A stretch of DNA of 64,000 nucleotides. Source: Streptomyces sp. NBC_00659. Lineage in GTDB: Bacteria; Actinomycetota; Actinomycetes; Streptomycetales; Streptomycetaceae. Below the pieces are notes generated by a model, which made no database searches, was not told the DNA's origin, and saw only the letters and a list, made by a program, of their open reading frames with translations. Shown in pieces: positions 34,412 to 42,943 of this stretch. Made by a program: the position numbers and the translations under genes. Every line of letters starts with the position of its first letter. The stretch's first letter is position 1. The stretch is taken from positions 1,550,001 through 1,614,000 of the forward strand of contig NZ_CP109031.1 of assembly GCF_036226925.1 (NCBI RefSeq). The letters run 5' to 3'.

Positions 34412-34889
34412 GGGATCCGCGACGGGCGCCGTCGAGAGGGACGAGCGACATGGAGACACCCGGCCCACCCCTGCCCACACCAGCTCACCCCCGCCGGCAC
34501 CAGCCCTCCTCTGCCGAACCAACTCTCCCCGCCAAGACCGGTTCCCCCTGCCGAGACCGGTTCTCCCCCGCCGACACCGGCTCGGCCGTGGCCAAGACCG
34601 AGCCGCGGCCCGCCGGTTCCGTTCCGCGCCCACAGCCGGAGTCCGCCGCACCGCGTCCACGGCCGGAGTCCACCGCTCCGCGTCCATGGCCGGACCCCGC
34701 CCGCCGTCGGCGCCGAACGACGTCCGTCGGGCCGGCCCGACACGGACCCGCTCCCCGCATTCTCAACACCTCCTTACCTCTTCACCCCGCCTCTGACTGG
34801 CCATAACCTCCCCCTTCCCTACAAGATGTAGTGTTCCGGCCTCTGTCCCCACCGGTTCTCCCGGCCTCTCCCCAAGGTGATGCTCCACG
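34412..34889 (+). repeat. Repeat-rich gap before the mprF-like gene
   Basis: No convincing gene. About 34500-34600 holds degenerate copies of a roughly 24-bp unit containing CCGAGACCGGTTC. About 34620-34703 holds three copies of a 27-bp unit (CCGCGTCCACGGCCGGAGTC and variants). An open reading frame with an ATG at 34450 would read through as a Pro/Arg-rich peptide with a 9-residue repeat, but its ribosome site is poor and composition is skewed. CTACAAGATGTAG at 34819-34831 is a dyad 59 bp before the next gene. Confidence 0.5.
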
Positions 34890-36758
34890 GTGTCCGTACA
34901 ACAGTCAGTGCTCATCCCGGAACAGCGGAACGCGAACCCGCGCCGCGGGGCCAGGTCCGCACGAGCAGGGGACGGAATCCGGCCACGAGCCGCCGCGTTC
35001 ACGGTCTGGTATCTGCGGCTGCTCGCCGTCCTCAACATCGTCGCCGTGATCTCGCTGCCCTTCCGCGAAGAGGTGCACGAACACAACGGAGGCGAGTTCT
35101 TCACGCCCTATCTGGCCACCGCCGGGCTGATCTCGGCGGCGCTGGCCCTGTTTCTCGCACTCGTGATGCGGCGCCGCAAACGAGCCGCCTGGATCTTCAA
35201 CCTGCTGTTCGCCGGACCGCTCCTGGCGCTCTACACCGCGGCGCTGACCCAGGAGCGCTACCGGCAGCACGTCTTCAACTGGATCTCGGCCCTGCTCACC
35301 GCTCTGTTCGTCCTCGCCCTCCTGCTGGGGCGCAAGGAGTTCCAGGCCGTCGGGGACCGCTCGAATCCCCGTCTCGCGCTGGCCGTCGGCGCGGGCGGTC
35401 TGCTCGTCAGCGCCACCCTCGGCACCCTGCTCGTCAGCGCCACCAACCGCGTCACGGGAACACCGCTGAGCGACCGGATCGCGTACACCCTGCTGCGTGG
35501 CATCAGCGTCGGCCCGCTCGCCGACCGGTTCGACAGCGTCGTCGCCCCCCGCTGGGTCGACATACTCGTCAACGCCTTGGTGGCCGCCACGTTCCTGCTG
35601 GTGCTCTACGCGTGCTTCCGTTCGCCGCGCGGTCTCGAACTCCTCGGCGAGGAGGACGAGACCAGGCTGCGAGCCCTGCTGGCCCGGCACGGGGAACGCG
35701 ACTCGCTCGGCTACTTCGCACTGCGCCGTGACAAGGCCGTCATCTGGTCCCCGAGCGGCAAGGCGGCCATCGCGTACGGCGTCGGCGGCGGCGTGACCCT
35801 CGCCTCCGGCGACCCCATCGGCGACCCGGAAGCCTGGCCCGGCGCGATCGAGGCGTGGCTGCGGGAGGCACGGCGGCACGCGTGGACACCCGCCGTGATG
35901 GGCGCCGGCGAGGAGGCCGGGACCGTCTACGCCCGGCACGGCCTGGACGCCCTGGAGCTCGGCGACGAAGCCATCGTGGACCGGTCCGACTTCACTCTGG
36001 AGGGGCGCGCCATGCGGGGCGTCCGACAGGCGCACAAGCGGATCCGGCGCGCCGGTTACACGGTCCGCGTACGACGGCACGAGGACATCCCCGAAGCCGA
36101 GATGGCCGCGGCGACCGACAAGGCGGACCAGTGGCGCGACGGAGCTACCGAACGCGGCTTCTCCATGGCGCTCGGCCGATTGGGAGACCCCGCCGACGGA
36201 CGGTGCCTGATGCTGGAGTGCCACGACAACGAAGGCGAGCCCCGGGCCGTGCTGAGCTTCGTGCCGTGGGGTGAGCGGGGACTCTCACTGGACCTGATGC
36301 GCCGCGACCGGAACTCCGACAACGGGCTCATGGAGTTCATGGTGATCGAACTGCTGCTGCGCGCCGAGGAGTTCGGCGTCGAGCGGATCTCCCTGAACTT
36401 CGCGATGTTCCGGTCCGTCTTCGAACGCGGTACCCGGCTGGGCGCGGGACCCGTGCTGCGGCTGTGGTGTTCGGTGCTGACGTTCCTCTCGCGCTGGTGG
36501 CAGCTCGAATCGCTCTACCGGGCCAACGCCAAGTACCGGCCGGTCTGGGAACCTCGCTATCTCCTGTTCGAGAAGAGCGCGGACCTTCCCCGTATCGGCA
36601 TCGCAGCGGCCCGCGCGGAGGGCTTCCTCACCCCGCCGGCCATGCCCCGGTTCGCCTCCCGGCGACCGGCGCACCCGGACCGGCGGTCCCCCGAACCGCC
36701 CCCGGCGGCGTCCTCGGCCGACTCCGGTCGTCCCCTGTCGTCCGCGCCGCGCGACTAG
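34890..36758 (+). CDS. MprF-like phosphatidylglycerol lysyltransferase domain protein
   Basis: 622-aa membrane protein. The first 240 residues hold about six transmembrane helices (for example FTVWYLRLLAVLNIVAVISL, YLATAGLISAALALFLAL, ILVNALVAATFLLVLYA). The rest is a DUF2156-type tandem GNAT-like domain as in MprF and LysX proteins (DSLGYFALRRDKAVIWSPSGKAAIAYGV, GRAMRGVRQAHKRIRRAGY, LSLDLMRRDRNSDNGLMEFMVIELL, ISLNFAMFRSVFERG). Such enzymes add an amino acid from aminoacyl-tRNA to phosphatidylglycerol, changing surface charge and resistance to cationic peptides. There is no tRNA synthetase domain, unlike LysX. The start is GTG. Confidence 0.9.
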   Translation: MSVQQSVLIPEQRNANPRRGARSARAGDGIRPRAAAFTVWYLRLLAVLNIVAVISLPFREEVHEHNGGEFFTPYLATAGLISAALALFLALVMRRRKRAAWIFNLLFAGPLLALYTAALTQERYRQHVFNWISALLTALFVLALLLGRKEFQAVGDRSNPRLALAVGAGGLLVSATLGTLLVSATNRVTGTPLSDRIAYTLLRGISVGPLADRFDSVVAPRWVDILVNALVAATFLLVLYACFRSPRGLELLGEEDETRLRALLARHGERDSLGYFALRRDKAVIWSPSGKAAIAYGVGGGVTLASGDPIGDPEAWPGAIEAWLREARRHAWTPAVMGAGEEAGTVYARHGLDALELGDEAIVDRSDFTLEGRAMRGVRQAHKRIRRAGYTVRVRRHEDIPEAEMAAATDKADQWRDGATERGFSMALGRLGDPADGRCLMLECHDNEGEPRAVLSFVPWGERGLSLDLMRRDRNSDNGLMEFMVIELLLRAEEFGVERISLNFAMFRSVFERGTRLGAGPVLRLWCSVLTFLSRWWQLESLYRANAKYRPVWEPRYLLFEKSADLPRIGIAAARAEGFLTPPAMPRFASRRPAHPDRRSPEPPPAASSADSGRPLSSAPRD

Positions 36759-36798
36759 ACATTCGGCGCGAGCGGCCGCCGCGTTCCGTCGACACGCA

Positions 36799-36826
36799 CG
36801 CCGGGCACCCAGGAGGGTGCCCGGCG
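36799..36826. terminator. Hairpin terminator downstream of the mprF-like gene
   Basis: A 12-bp perfect stem with an AGGA loop (arms 36799-36810 and 36815-36826), 40 bp after the stop codon. Confidence 0.75.
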
Positions 36827-36963
36827 GCGCTGTCTCACGACTCGCACCTCCCCCGGCCGGGTCCTCCCGTCGGCGGCGTCGCTGCGGCCGACCGTCGGGA
36901 AACGGCCGTTCGCTCCGTAGTTGGCCGGACCGACGCCGTCGACGGGACGGCTCCCGGGCGTCA

Positions 36964-36986
36964 CTGTCAGTGCCGTGGTGCACACT
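36964..36986 (+). promoter_or_regulatory. RecA-NDp/PafBC-type DNA-damage promoter
   Basis: CTGTCAGTG (36964-36972), then 8 nt, then CACACT (36981-36986) fits the actinobacterial LexA-independent damage promoter TTGTCRGTG-N8-TANNNT with two mismatches. It is 35 bp before the HEAT-repeat gene start. A near-identical element precedes the BNR gene at 40190-40212. Confidence 0.65.
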
Positions 36987-37020
36987 CACGATCAATGGCC
37001 GTACGCCTGGGGAGGACACC

Positions 37021-39111
37021 GTGTTCAGGGGGATCGACGAGGTCGACTGGGCCTCGATGGAGCATGCCTACGGAAGCGCCGCGGACGTGCCGGAGCTGCT
37101 GCGGGCACTCGCCTCGCCGCTCCCCCAGGACCGGGAGACCGCGCTCGACGGGATGTACGGAGCCGTGCACCACCAGGGCGATGTGTACGACTCGACGCTC
37201 GCGTCCGTCCCCTTCCTCTTCGCGCTCGCCGGACACCCCGGACTTCCCGACCGGGGCGGAATCGTGGAACTGCTCGCCAGCATCGGGGGATCGGAGGACG
37301 GGGAGATCCTCGGGGACGGCTTCGGGGACGGCGAGGACGGGGCCGGAGGCGGACAGGGCGCGGAGGACCCCGAGGACGACAACTACGCGATGGCGCACGC
37401 CGCGGTCCGGGCGGGTGCCGCGGTCTTCCTCGGCCTCGTCACGGACGCGGACCCGGAGGTGCGCCGCGCCGCGTCGTCGGCGCTCGTACGCTTCCACGAC
37501 GAACCGCCGCACGTCCTGGCCCTGTTGAGCGAGCGGCTGCGGGACGAACAGGAGGACGGTGTCCGGCTGGCACTGGTCGAGAGCCTGGGGCTCCTCGCCC
37601 GGCTGCACGGCGGTTGCACGGCCGCTGCGGTGGACTGTCTGGTGTCGCTGTGCGGCTCGCCGCACGATCCGGGACTGCGGCTCGCGGCGCTCGGACAGCT
37701 CGCCTCGTGCGCCCCCGAACGGCTGCCCGCCGACCTCGTACCCACCGTCGTCGCACTGCTCCACACCAGGTCACAGGGGATCCGGCCGTCCACAGAGCCC
37801 GTCCGGACGTCCACCGACACCCTCATCGGCAGTCTGCGCCGTATGCGCCCCGCGGACGAGGAGGGCGCTCAACTCCTCCGGACGCTCCACAAGGCGCTCG
37901 GCGCCCGCACCACGGACCGGATCGCCCTCCTCGAGGGACAGTTGAGCAGCCGGACCACGGCCGACCGGTGCAATGCCGTGTGGATGTCGGCGGGCCTGTT
38001 CCGTGAATGGCGGGCCTCTTACGAGGAACCGGTCGCGCTGATCGGTGAGCAACTCGGCTCCGACGAGGAGCGGTTGCGCTGCGCCGCGGTGTCCGTCCTG
38101 GAGTTCCTGTTCACTCTGGCGGCTCCGGCGGCCGACCGGCTCGCCGCCCTCGTGGAGTCGGGCACGGACTCCCGGGGGCGAAGCACGGCGACCCTGGACC
38201 GCCCCCTCAAAACCCTCGCCCGCTGCGGGGACGCGCGGGCGGTGCCGGCCCTCGCCGAGGTGCTGCGCCACCCGGTCGTGCCGAACGAGACAGGTGACAC
38301 GGTCGGACATCTGGGCCCGGTGGCGGCGCCCCTGGCTCCGCTGCTGCGCGAGCGGCTGGCCGAGGTCCCGCTCGACTCCCCGGACACCTACGACCGAGCC
38401 GCGCCGCTGCTCCGCGGACTCGGCACACTGCGGTACGCCGCGGCCGTACCGGAAGTGCTGCGGCTGCTGAACGGCACACCGCGCGAACTGCGGCTCCGGG
38501 ACGCTCTGGTGAAGGCGCTGGCCAGGACGCTCGGCGCTTTCGGTCCGCGGGCGCGTGAGGCCGTACCGTCGCTGCGGGACCTGCTGACGGGCGAGAACGC
38601 CGTGGCGGCGGCCGACGCGCTGCGGTCCGTGGAGGGGGACGTGGAGGCCGTCCTTCCGGTGCTGCTCGGGGCGCTGGCCCCGGAGGGGGCCCCGGGAAGC
38701 CGCCGGGCGGCGGCCGAGGCCCTCAGCCGTAGGGGGGCGGCGGCCCAGGCTCTCGGTCGTATGGGGGCGGCGGCCGCGCCCGCGCTCCCCGGACTGCGCC
38801 GCCTGACGGACTCCGCCGGAGTGTGGGAGCGGACGGCCGCCGCCTGCGCCCTGTGGGACATCGCCGGAGATCCGGAACCGGTCCTGCCGGTGTTCCGTGA
38901 AGCCTGGCGGCAGAACCCGTACACCCGGGGCACCATCGCCGCGTGCCTCGTCCGGATGGGCGTCGCGGGCGCACCCGTCCACGACCTTGTCCGTACGGAA
39001 CTGGCCTCGCCCCGGCGGCACCGGGCCCGCTCCGGCGGTCACGGCAGCCACGACGTGCTCGATGACGAACTGCTCCTGCGGGCCTGCCGGACGGCGCTGG
39101 AGGCCTCGTGA
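37021..39111 (+). CDS. HEAT-repeat domain protein
   Basis: 696-aa soluble alpha-solenoid. Repeated helix pairs of HEAT type occur through the length (DADPEVRRAASSALVRFHDEP, EDGVRLALVESLGLLARL, PGLRLAALGQLASCAPERL, ERLRCAAVSVLEFLFTLA, TAAACALWDIAGD). A glycine/acidic linker sits near residues 95-120. Such proteins are scaffolds or binding platforms; some HEAT-fold proteins (AlkD type) act on DNA, but the catalytic residues of that group are not evident. GTG start with GGGGAGG upstream. The promoter resembles the DNA-damage class, suggesting a repair or stress link. Confidence 0.87.
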   Translation: MFRGIDEVDWASMEHAYGSAADVPELLRALASPLPQDRETALDGMYGAVHHQGDVYDSTLASVPFLFALAGHPGLPDRGGIVELLASIGGSEDGEILGDGFGDGEDGAGGGQGAEDPEDDNYAMAHAAVRAGAAVFLGLVTDADPEVRRAASSALVRFHDEPPHVLALLSERLRDEQEDGVRLALVESLGLLARLHGGCTAAAVDCLVSLCGSPHDPGLRLAALGQLASCAPERLPADLVPTVVALLHTRSQGIRPSTEPVRTSTDTLIGSLRRMRPADEEGAQLLRTLHKALGARTTDRIALLEGQLSSRTTADRCNAVWMSAGLFREWRASYEEPVALIGEQLGSDEERLRCAAVSVLEFLFTLAAPAADRLAALVESGTDSRGRSTATLDRPLKTLARCGDARAVPALAEVLRHPVVPNETGDTVGHLGPVAAPLAPLLRERLAEVPLDSPDTYDRAAPLLRGLGTLRYAAAVPEVLRLLNGTPRELRLRDALVKALARTLGAFGPRAREAVPSLRDLLTGENAVAAADALRSVEGDVEAVLPVLLGALAPEGAPGSRRAAAEALSRRGAAAQALGRMGAAAAPALPGLRRLTDSAGVWERTAAACALWDIAGDPEPVLPVFREAWRQNPYTRGTIAACLVRMGVAGAPVHDLVRTELASPRRHRARSGGHGSHDVLDDELLLRACRTALEAS

Positions 39112-39369
39112 CGAGACCGCGGACCCGGGGATCCGCAGACCCGGGATCCGCGGGGTGGTGCCGGCACGGGGTACCGAGGGTGAGGAGGCCGAATCCGGGG
39201 ATCCGCAGCAGCGGAGCCGGCACAGCCTGCCGAGGGCGACGAAGCCGCAGCCCGGATGCCTGCGGCAGAGTGGCGGGGTCGCGCGCGGGGGCGCTCGGAC
39301 CGCGGTCGCGGCCGAGGGGCACGGGGTGCCGGGGTGTGACGCGGGCGAGCGGCCCGAGCCTGCGCCCGC

Positions 39370-39987
39370 TCAGCTCGTCATCCGGCCCCACAGCGGTCCG
39401 ATCCGGTCCCACTCCTCGTCCCATCGGTCCATGCGCCGGCGTTCCAGCCGGCCGCGGAGAAGACGGCCGACGGCGAAGGGGACGCCCGCCACGCCCGCGC
39501 CCGCGAAGATGCCGATCAGCCAGGCCCGCAGCCGGGCCACCTCCACCGTGGTGGGCTGGTTGACGAGACGCCCGTCGGGATCGGTCCACACCAGGACCGG
39601 GGTGTCCGCCGAGGTGCCCGCCGCGACCCGTACCTGGCCGGAGCGAAGGGTGCCGTCCGGCGCCGTCCAGCGGACCTTCGTCCACACGACGCGACCGGTG
39701 AGCCCGTTCGTGCCCGCGTCCGGCGCGTCCTCGACGAGCTGAGCGGTGACGGTGCGCGACTCCGCACGATCCCGCGCGAGACTGTTCTCCACGGCGTCGA
39801 CGGTCACCAGGCCCGAGACCACACCGCCGAGCACCGTGAACACCCCGGCGGCGAGCATGATCCAGGCCTCCAGGACATCGCTTCGCCGCCGCAGCGGGTT
39901 GCGCCGCCACCGCCACAGCCAGACCTTCGGACCACGGAACGCCGCCATCAAGGGCATCCTCCTCACGACCGCACGGACACGCCACAT
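39370..39987 (-). CDS. Rv1733c-like membrane protein
   Basis: 205-aa protein with two transmembrane helices (about 42-62, WIMLAAGVFTVLGGVVSGLVTV; about 155-175, AWLIGIFAGAGVAGVPFAVGRLL) and a central extracytoplasmic domain (TVTAQLVEDAP ... VVWTKVRWTAPDGTLRSGQVRVAAGTSADTPVLVWTDPDGRLV). This is the layout of Rv1733c-family proteins, numerous in Streptomyces and without known function. The N-terminal RNPLRRRSDVLEAW is characteristic. A shorter start at 39957 (MPLMAAF) is possible. Confidence 0.85.
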   Translation of the reverse strand: MWRVRAVVRRMPLMAAFRGPKVWLWRWRRNPLRRRSDVLEAWIMLAAGVFTVLGGVVSGLVTVDAVENSLARDRAESRTVTAQLVEDAPDAGTNGLTGRVVWTKVRWTAPDGTLRSGQVRVAAGTSADTPVLVWTDPDGRLVNQPTTVEVARLRAWLIGIFAGAGVAGVPFAVGRLLRGRLERRRMDRWDEEWDRIGPLWGRMTS

Positions 39988-40189
39988 CCCCCTCCCTTAC
40001 GCGCGCACTCCGCGCGATGCTCACTCCCCGTGCCCGCCGGCTCGTCGGGCACGGGGCCGGCGGGCAACGGCACGGCGTGCCGGCGGCCGCGGGACTCTCC
40101 CGCGAGCGGCCCAAAGAGCGGCACAGCGCGCCCTCGCCGCCCACCGACACGGCACGTCCGACCTGCGCAAACGCCAGGCCCAGGGGTGA

Positions 40190-40212
40190 CTGTCAGTGCC
40201 GGGGTGCAGACT
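40190..40212 (+). promoter_or_regulatory. RecA-NDp/PafBC-type DNA-damage promoter
   Basis: CTGTCAGTG (40190-40198), 8 nt, CAGACT (40207-40212): same form as the element at 36964 and close to TTGTCRGTG-N8-TANNNT. It ends 41 bp before the BNR gene start. Confidence 0.65.
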
Positions 40213-40253
40213 GGCCGGTAGCGTAGACAACGACGTCGCGGAGGTGGCCGGCC

Positions 40254-41339
40254 ATGGCCGACGTACTGCTCACGGTAGGCACCCGCAAGGGGCTCTTCAT
40301 CGGGCGACGGCGCGGCGGCGCCTGGGAGTTCGACGAGAGTCCGTACTTCAACGCGCAGGCCGTGTACTCGGTCGCGATCGACTCGCGCGGCGAGAGGCCG
40401 CGGCTGCTGGCCGGCGGGGACAGCGCCCACTGGGGCCCGTCCGTGTTCCACTCCGACGACCTGGGCCGTACGTGGACCGAACCCGGGCGCCCCGCGGTCA
40501 AGTTCCCCAAGGAGACGGGCGCCTCGCTGGAACGGGTGTGGCAGCTGCATCCGGCGGCCGCCGAACCGGGCGTCGTGTACGCGGGGACGGAACCGGCCGC
40601 GTTGTACCGCTCGGAGGACCGGGGCGAGTCCTTCGAACTCGTCCGCCCCCTGTGGGAACACCCCACCCGCTCGAAGTGGGTCCCCGGAGGCGGCGGCGAG
40701 GGGCTGCACACCATCCTCACCGACGAACGCGACCCGCGGGCCGTGACGGTCGCCGTGTCCACGGCCGGGGTCTTCCGCACCGCCGACGGCGGTGCGAGCT
40801 GGGAGCCCGCCAACTCCGGTGTCTCCGCCGTGTTCCTGCCGGATCCGAACCCCGAGTTCGGCCAGTGCGTGCACAAGGTCGCGCGCGACGCCGCGAACCC
40901 GGACCGGCTCTATCTGCAGAACCACTGGGGGGTGTACCGCAGCGACGACGGGGCCGGGCAGTGGACCGACATCGGCGCGGACCTGCCGTCCACCTTCGGG
41001 TTCGCGGTGGCGGCGCATCCGCACCGCGGGGACACGGCCTACGTCTTCCCGATCAACGCCGACGCAGACCGGGTTCCGGCCGACCGGCGGTGCCGGGTCT
41101 TCCGGACGGACGACGCCGGCAGGACCTGGGAACCGCTGACCGCGGGACTCCCCTCCGAGGACCACTACGGCACGGTGCTGCGCGACGCGCTGTGCACGGA
41201 CGACGCGGACCCGGCGGGCGTGTACTTCGGCAACCGCAACGGCGAGGTGTACGCGTCCGCGGACGACGGCGACAGCTGGCAGCAGCTCGCCTCACATCTC
41301 CCGGACGTCCTGTGCGTCCGCGCGGCGGTCATGGCCTGA
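40254..41339 (+). CDS. BNR/Asp-box (sialidase-like) beta-propeller protein
   Basis: 361-aa beta-propeller with repeated Asp-box motifs S/T-x-D-x-G-x-x-[50 protein letters not shown]. There is no signal peptide and no sialidase arginine triad that I can identify, so it is probably a cytoplasmic binding protein rather than a glycosidase. The promoter resembles the LexA-independent DNA-damage class. Its last 348 bp are repeated at 56797-57144, so this gene marks the left border of the deazaguanine island. Confidence 0.88.
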   Translation: MADVLLTVGTRKGLFIGRRRGGAWEFDESPYFNAQAVYSVAIDSRGERPRLLAGGDSAHWGPSVFHSDDLGRTWTEPGRPAVKFPKETGASLERVWQLHPAAAEPGVVYAGTEPAALYRSEDRGESFELVRPLWEHPTRSKWVPGGGGEGLHTILTDERDPRAVTVAVSTAGVFRTADGGASWEPANSGVSAVFLPDPNPEFGQCVHKVARDAANPDRLYLQNHWGVYRSDDGAGQWTDIGADLPSTFGFAVAAHPHRGDTAYVFPINADADRVPADRRCRVFRTDDAGRTWEPLTAGLPSEDHYGTVLRDALCTDDADPAGVYFGNRNGEVYASADDGDSWQQLASHLPDVLCVRAAVMA

Positions 41340-41340
41340 G
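40993..41340 (+). repeat. Left 348-bp direct repeat flanking the deazaguanine island
   Basis: This is the 3' third of the BNR gene. It aligns without gaps to 56797-57144 at a constant offset of 15,804 with 6 substitutions by my count. Identity stops one base after the stop codon on the right side and at CCTTCGGG on the left. Same orientation in both copies. Confidence 0.93.
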
Positions 41341-41383
41341 ACCCGGGAGGCTCCGGCGGCCCACCGCGACGGGCGCCTGCCGG

Positions 41384-41439
41384 GGTGCCCGGTGCCGAGG
41401 GTGCCCGGTGCCGAGGGTGCCCGGTGCCGAGGGTGCCGG
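41384..41439 (+). repeat. 16-bp tandem repeat, 3.5 copies, at the left island edge
   Basis: The unit GGTGCCCGGTGCCGAG repeats at 41384, 41400 and 41416 and partly at 41432, just after the BNR gene. It is too short and gapless for a CRISPR and encodes nothing convincing. Confidence 0.85.
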
Positions 41440-41559
41440 CCCGGCTCACCGGAGAGTCGGGACCTCCCGACGTCCGACGGCTGGATGGCTTCACAGGCGT
41501 CGAGCGCGCTCTCCGCACTCGATCGGGTGCGGAGAGCGACCGACGACCGTCCAAGCACC

Positions 41560-41575
41560 GGAGGCCCCGGCCTCC
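41560..41575. terminator. Short GC hairpin after the Rieske gene
   Basis: GGAGGCCCCGGCCTCC is a perfect 16-bp palindrome, 40 bp beyond the stop of the minus-strand Rieske gene and facing the BNR gene; probably a bidirectional terminator. Confidence 0.5.
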
Positions 41576-41614
41576 CCTGTGAGGCCAGGCCGGGAACACT
41601 CCGCGTGGCTGCTG

Positions 41615-42943
41615 TCAATCGGCATCGGCCGTCTGCGTCCGAGCGACGCCGGCGATCTCGTCGTACTCCTTCTGCAGGTGATCCGGACGCCCCGCCTGGA
41701 CCGTCAGGAATCCGCCGATCCCGAACAGGCCGCTGTTCTTCCGGGCCGCGAGCTTCTCCTCGAAGACCGGGCGCGGCATCCCTTTGGTGTAGAGGGACTT
41801 GCCCATGAGCGGAAGCGGGATCCTCACATTGGCTTCGGGTTCACGCACCGTGCCCGGCGGGTCCTCGCCCTTCTCGACCTGTTGCATCGCCTCGAAATAC
41901 CTGCGCCGCAACAGGGTGATGCCCTTGTCGCTGCGCCCCAGACTCTCCGTGGTCCGGTCCGCGACGACCCCTTGGCCGACCCATGCGGCGAAGTCCTGGT
42001 TCCCGGTGTGCGAGGTGAGGATCTCGCCGGTCACCGGGTCGGTGAGCGGGCCGTACCAGAACGGAATGCTGTCCTGCTCCTGCTTCCCGGCGGGCACGTC
42101 GTCCGGCAGCACCGAGTACTGCCACGTGATGTTGAACGTGCGCCGGTCGTCCATCGGGACGCGGAACTCGATCGTGTTTCCTGAGGCGAGCGTGTAGGGC
42201 CAGAGGCAGAGGATGCCACCCTCGGTCACATCGTTCGTGCCCGCGTACGTTCCCTTGGGCGGAACGACGGGAGTCTCCACGACCCGGCCGTTGACGAAGC
42301 CGTGCTCGAACTCCAGGAAGTCGATGGACAAGTGACTGGGCACGTACTCGGGGTCATCCGGGTTGCTTCGTACGGCGTTGCCGTTCAGGTGCAGCCACTC
42401 GAAGTGCACGGGGTCCATGCCGTTCTCATGGCACTGGAACCAGTTGCAGGGGAGCTCGGTCATGATGATCTCGACGAAGCCGTGACCCCAGCTGAAAGGC
42501 TCGAAGTCGGGCAGCAGCGGCGCCTGGTCCGGACCCATGTAGGCCCAGATCAGACCGCCGAGTGTGGCCGTGGGGTAGGCGGTGACGCCGGCCTTGTCGC
42601 GGAACCCTCCTGACGGGCCCGCCTCTTCGAACGGCTGGCTGGCGCACCGTCCTTCCGAGTCGAACGCCCAGCCGTGGTACGGGCACCTCATGACGTCGCC
42701 GTCGACCCATCCGACACTCAGGTCGGTGCCCCGGTGGGGGCAGTGGCGGGCGATCAGACCGTGGCTTCCGTCCGGCTTGCGGAACAGCACGAGGTCTTCG
42801 CCGAGCAGCTTGACGGGTTTGACTCTTCGCCGGCTCAGTTCCAGGATCGGCGCGACCGGATGCCAGTACCGGCGCAGCAGTTCGCCCATCGGCGTACCGG
42901 GCCCCACTTCCGACAGGATCTGGTTCTTCTCGGCTGAGAGCAT
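41615..42943 (-). CDS. Rieske [2Fe-2S] aromatic-ring-hydroxylating-type oxygenase, alpha subunit
   Basis: 442-aa oxygenase component. The Rieske cluster motif CPHRGTDLSVGW ... CPYHGW (C-x-H-x17-C-x2-H) is at about residues 67-90. The mononuclear iron site is in NWFQCHENGMDPVHFEWLH (Asp and His ligands, about 170-190). The layout matches the phthalate/vanillate oxygenase branch, which hydroxylates or O/N-demethylates small ring compounds and needs a separate reductase; none is encoded here, so a housekeeping reductase must serve. The ATG at 42943 is preferred. First gene inside the island, divergent from the XRE regulator, so it may act late on the deazaguanine product (inference). Confidence 0.9.
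   Translation of the reverse strand: MLSAEKNQILSEVGPGTPMGELLRRYWHPVAPILELSRRRVKPVKLLGEDLVLFRKPDGSHGLIARHCPHRGTDLSVGWVDGDVMRCPYHGWAFDSEGRCASQPFEEAGPSGGFRDKAGVTAYPTATLGGLIWAYMGPDQAPLLPDFEPFSWGHGFVEIIMTELPCNWFQCHENGMDPVHFEWLHLNGNAVRSNPDDPEYVPSHLSIDFLEFEHGFVNGRVVETPVVPPKGTYAGTNDVTEGGILCLWPYTLASGNTIEFRVPMDDRRTFNITWQYSVLPDDVPAGKQEQDSIPFWYGPLTDPVTGEILTSHTGNQDFAAWVGQGVVADRTTESLGRSDKGITLLRRRYFEAMQQVEKGEDPPGTVREPEANVRIPLPLMGKSLYTKGMPRPVFEEKLAARKNSGLFGIGGFLTVQAGRPDHLQKEYDEIAGVARTQTADAD

Noticed and set aside
34450..34806. Pro/Arg-rich 118-aa protein
   Set aside because: The frame is open but made of tandem repeats with skewed composition and a poor ribosome site; kept only as a repeat region.
40254..41339. 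A true secreted sialidase
   Set aside because: Asp boxes are present, but there is no signal peptide and I could not find the arginine triad or catalytic Tyr/Asp set.
41384..41439. CRISPR array
   Set aside because: The 16-bp units are contiguous with no spacers, and no cas gene is near. The same holds for the arrays at 34500-34703.
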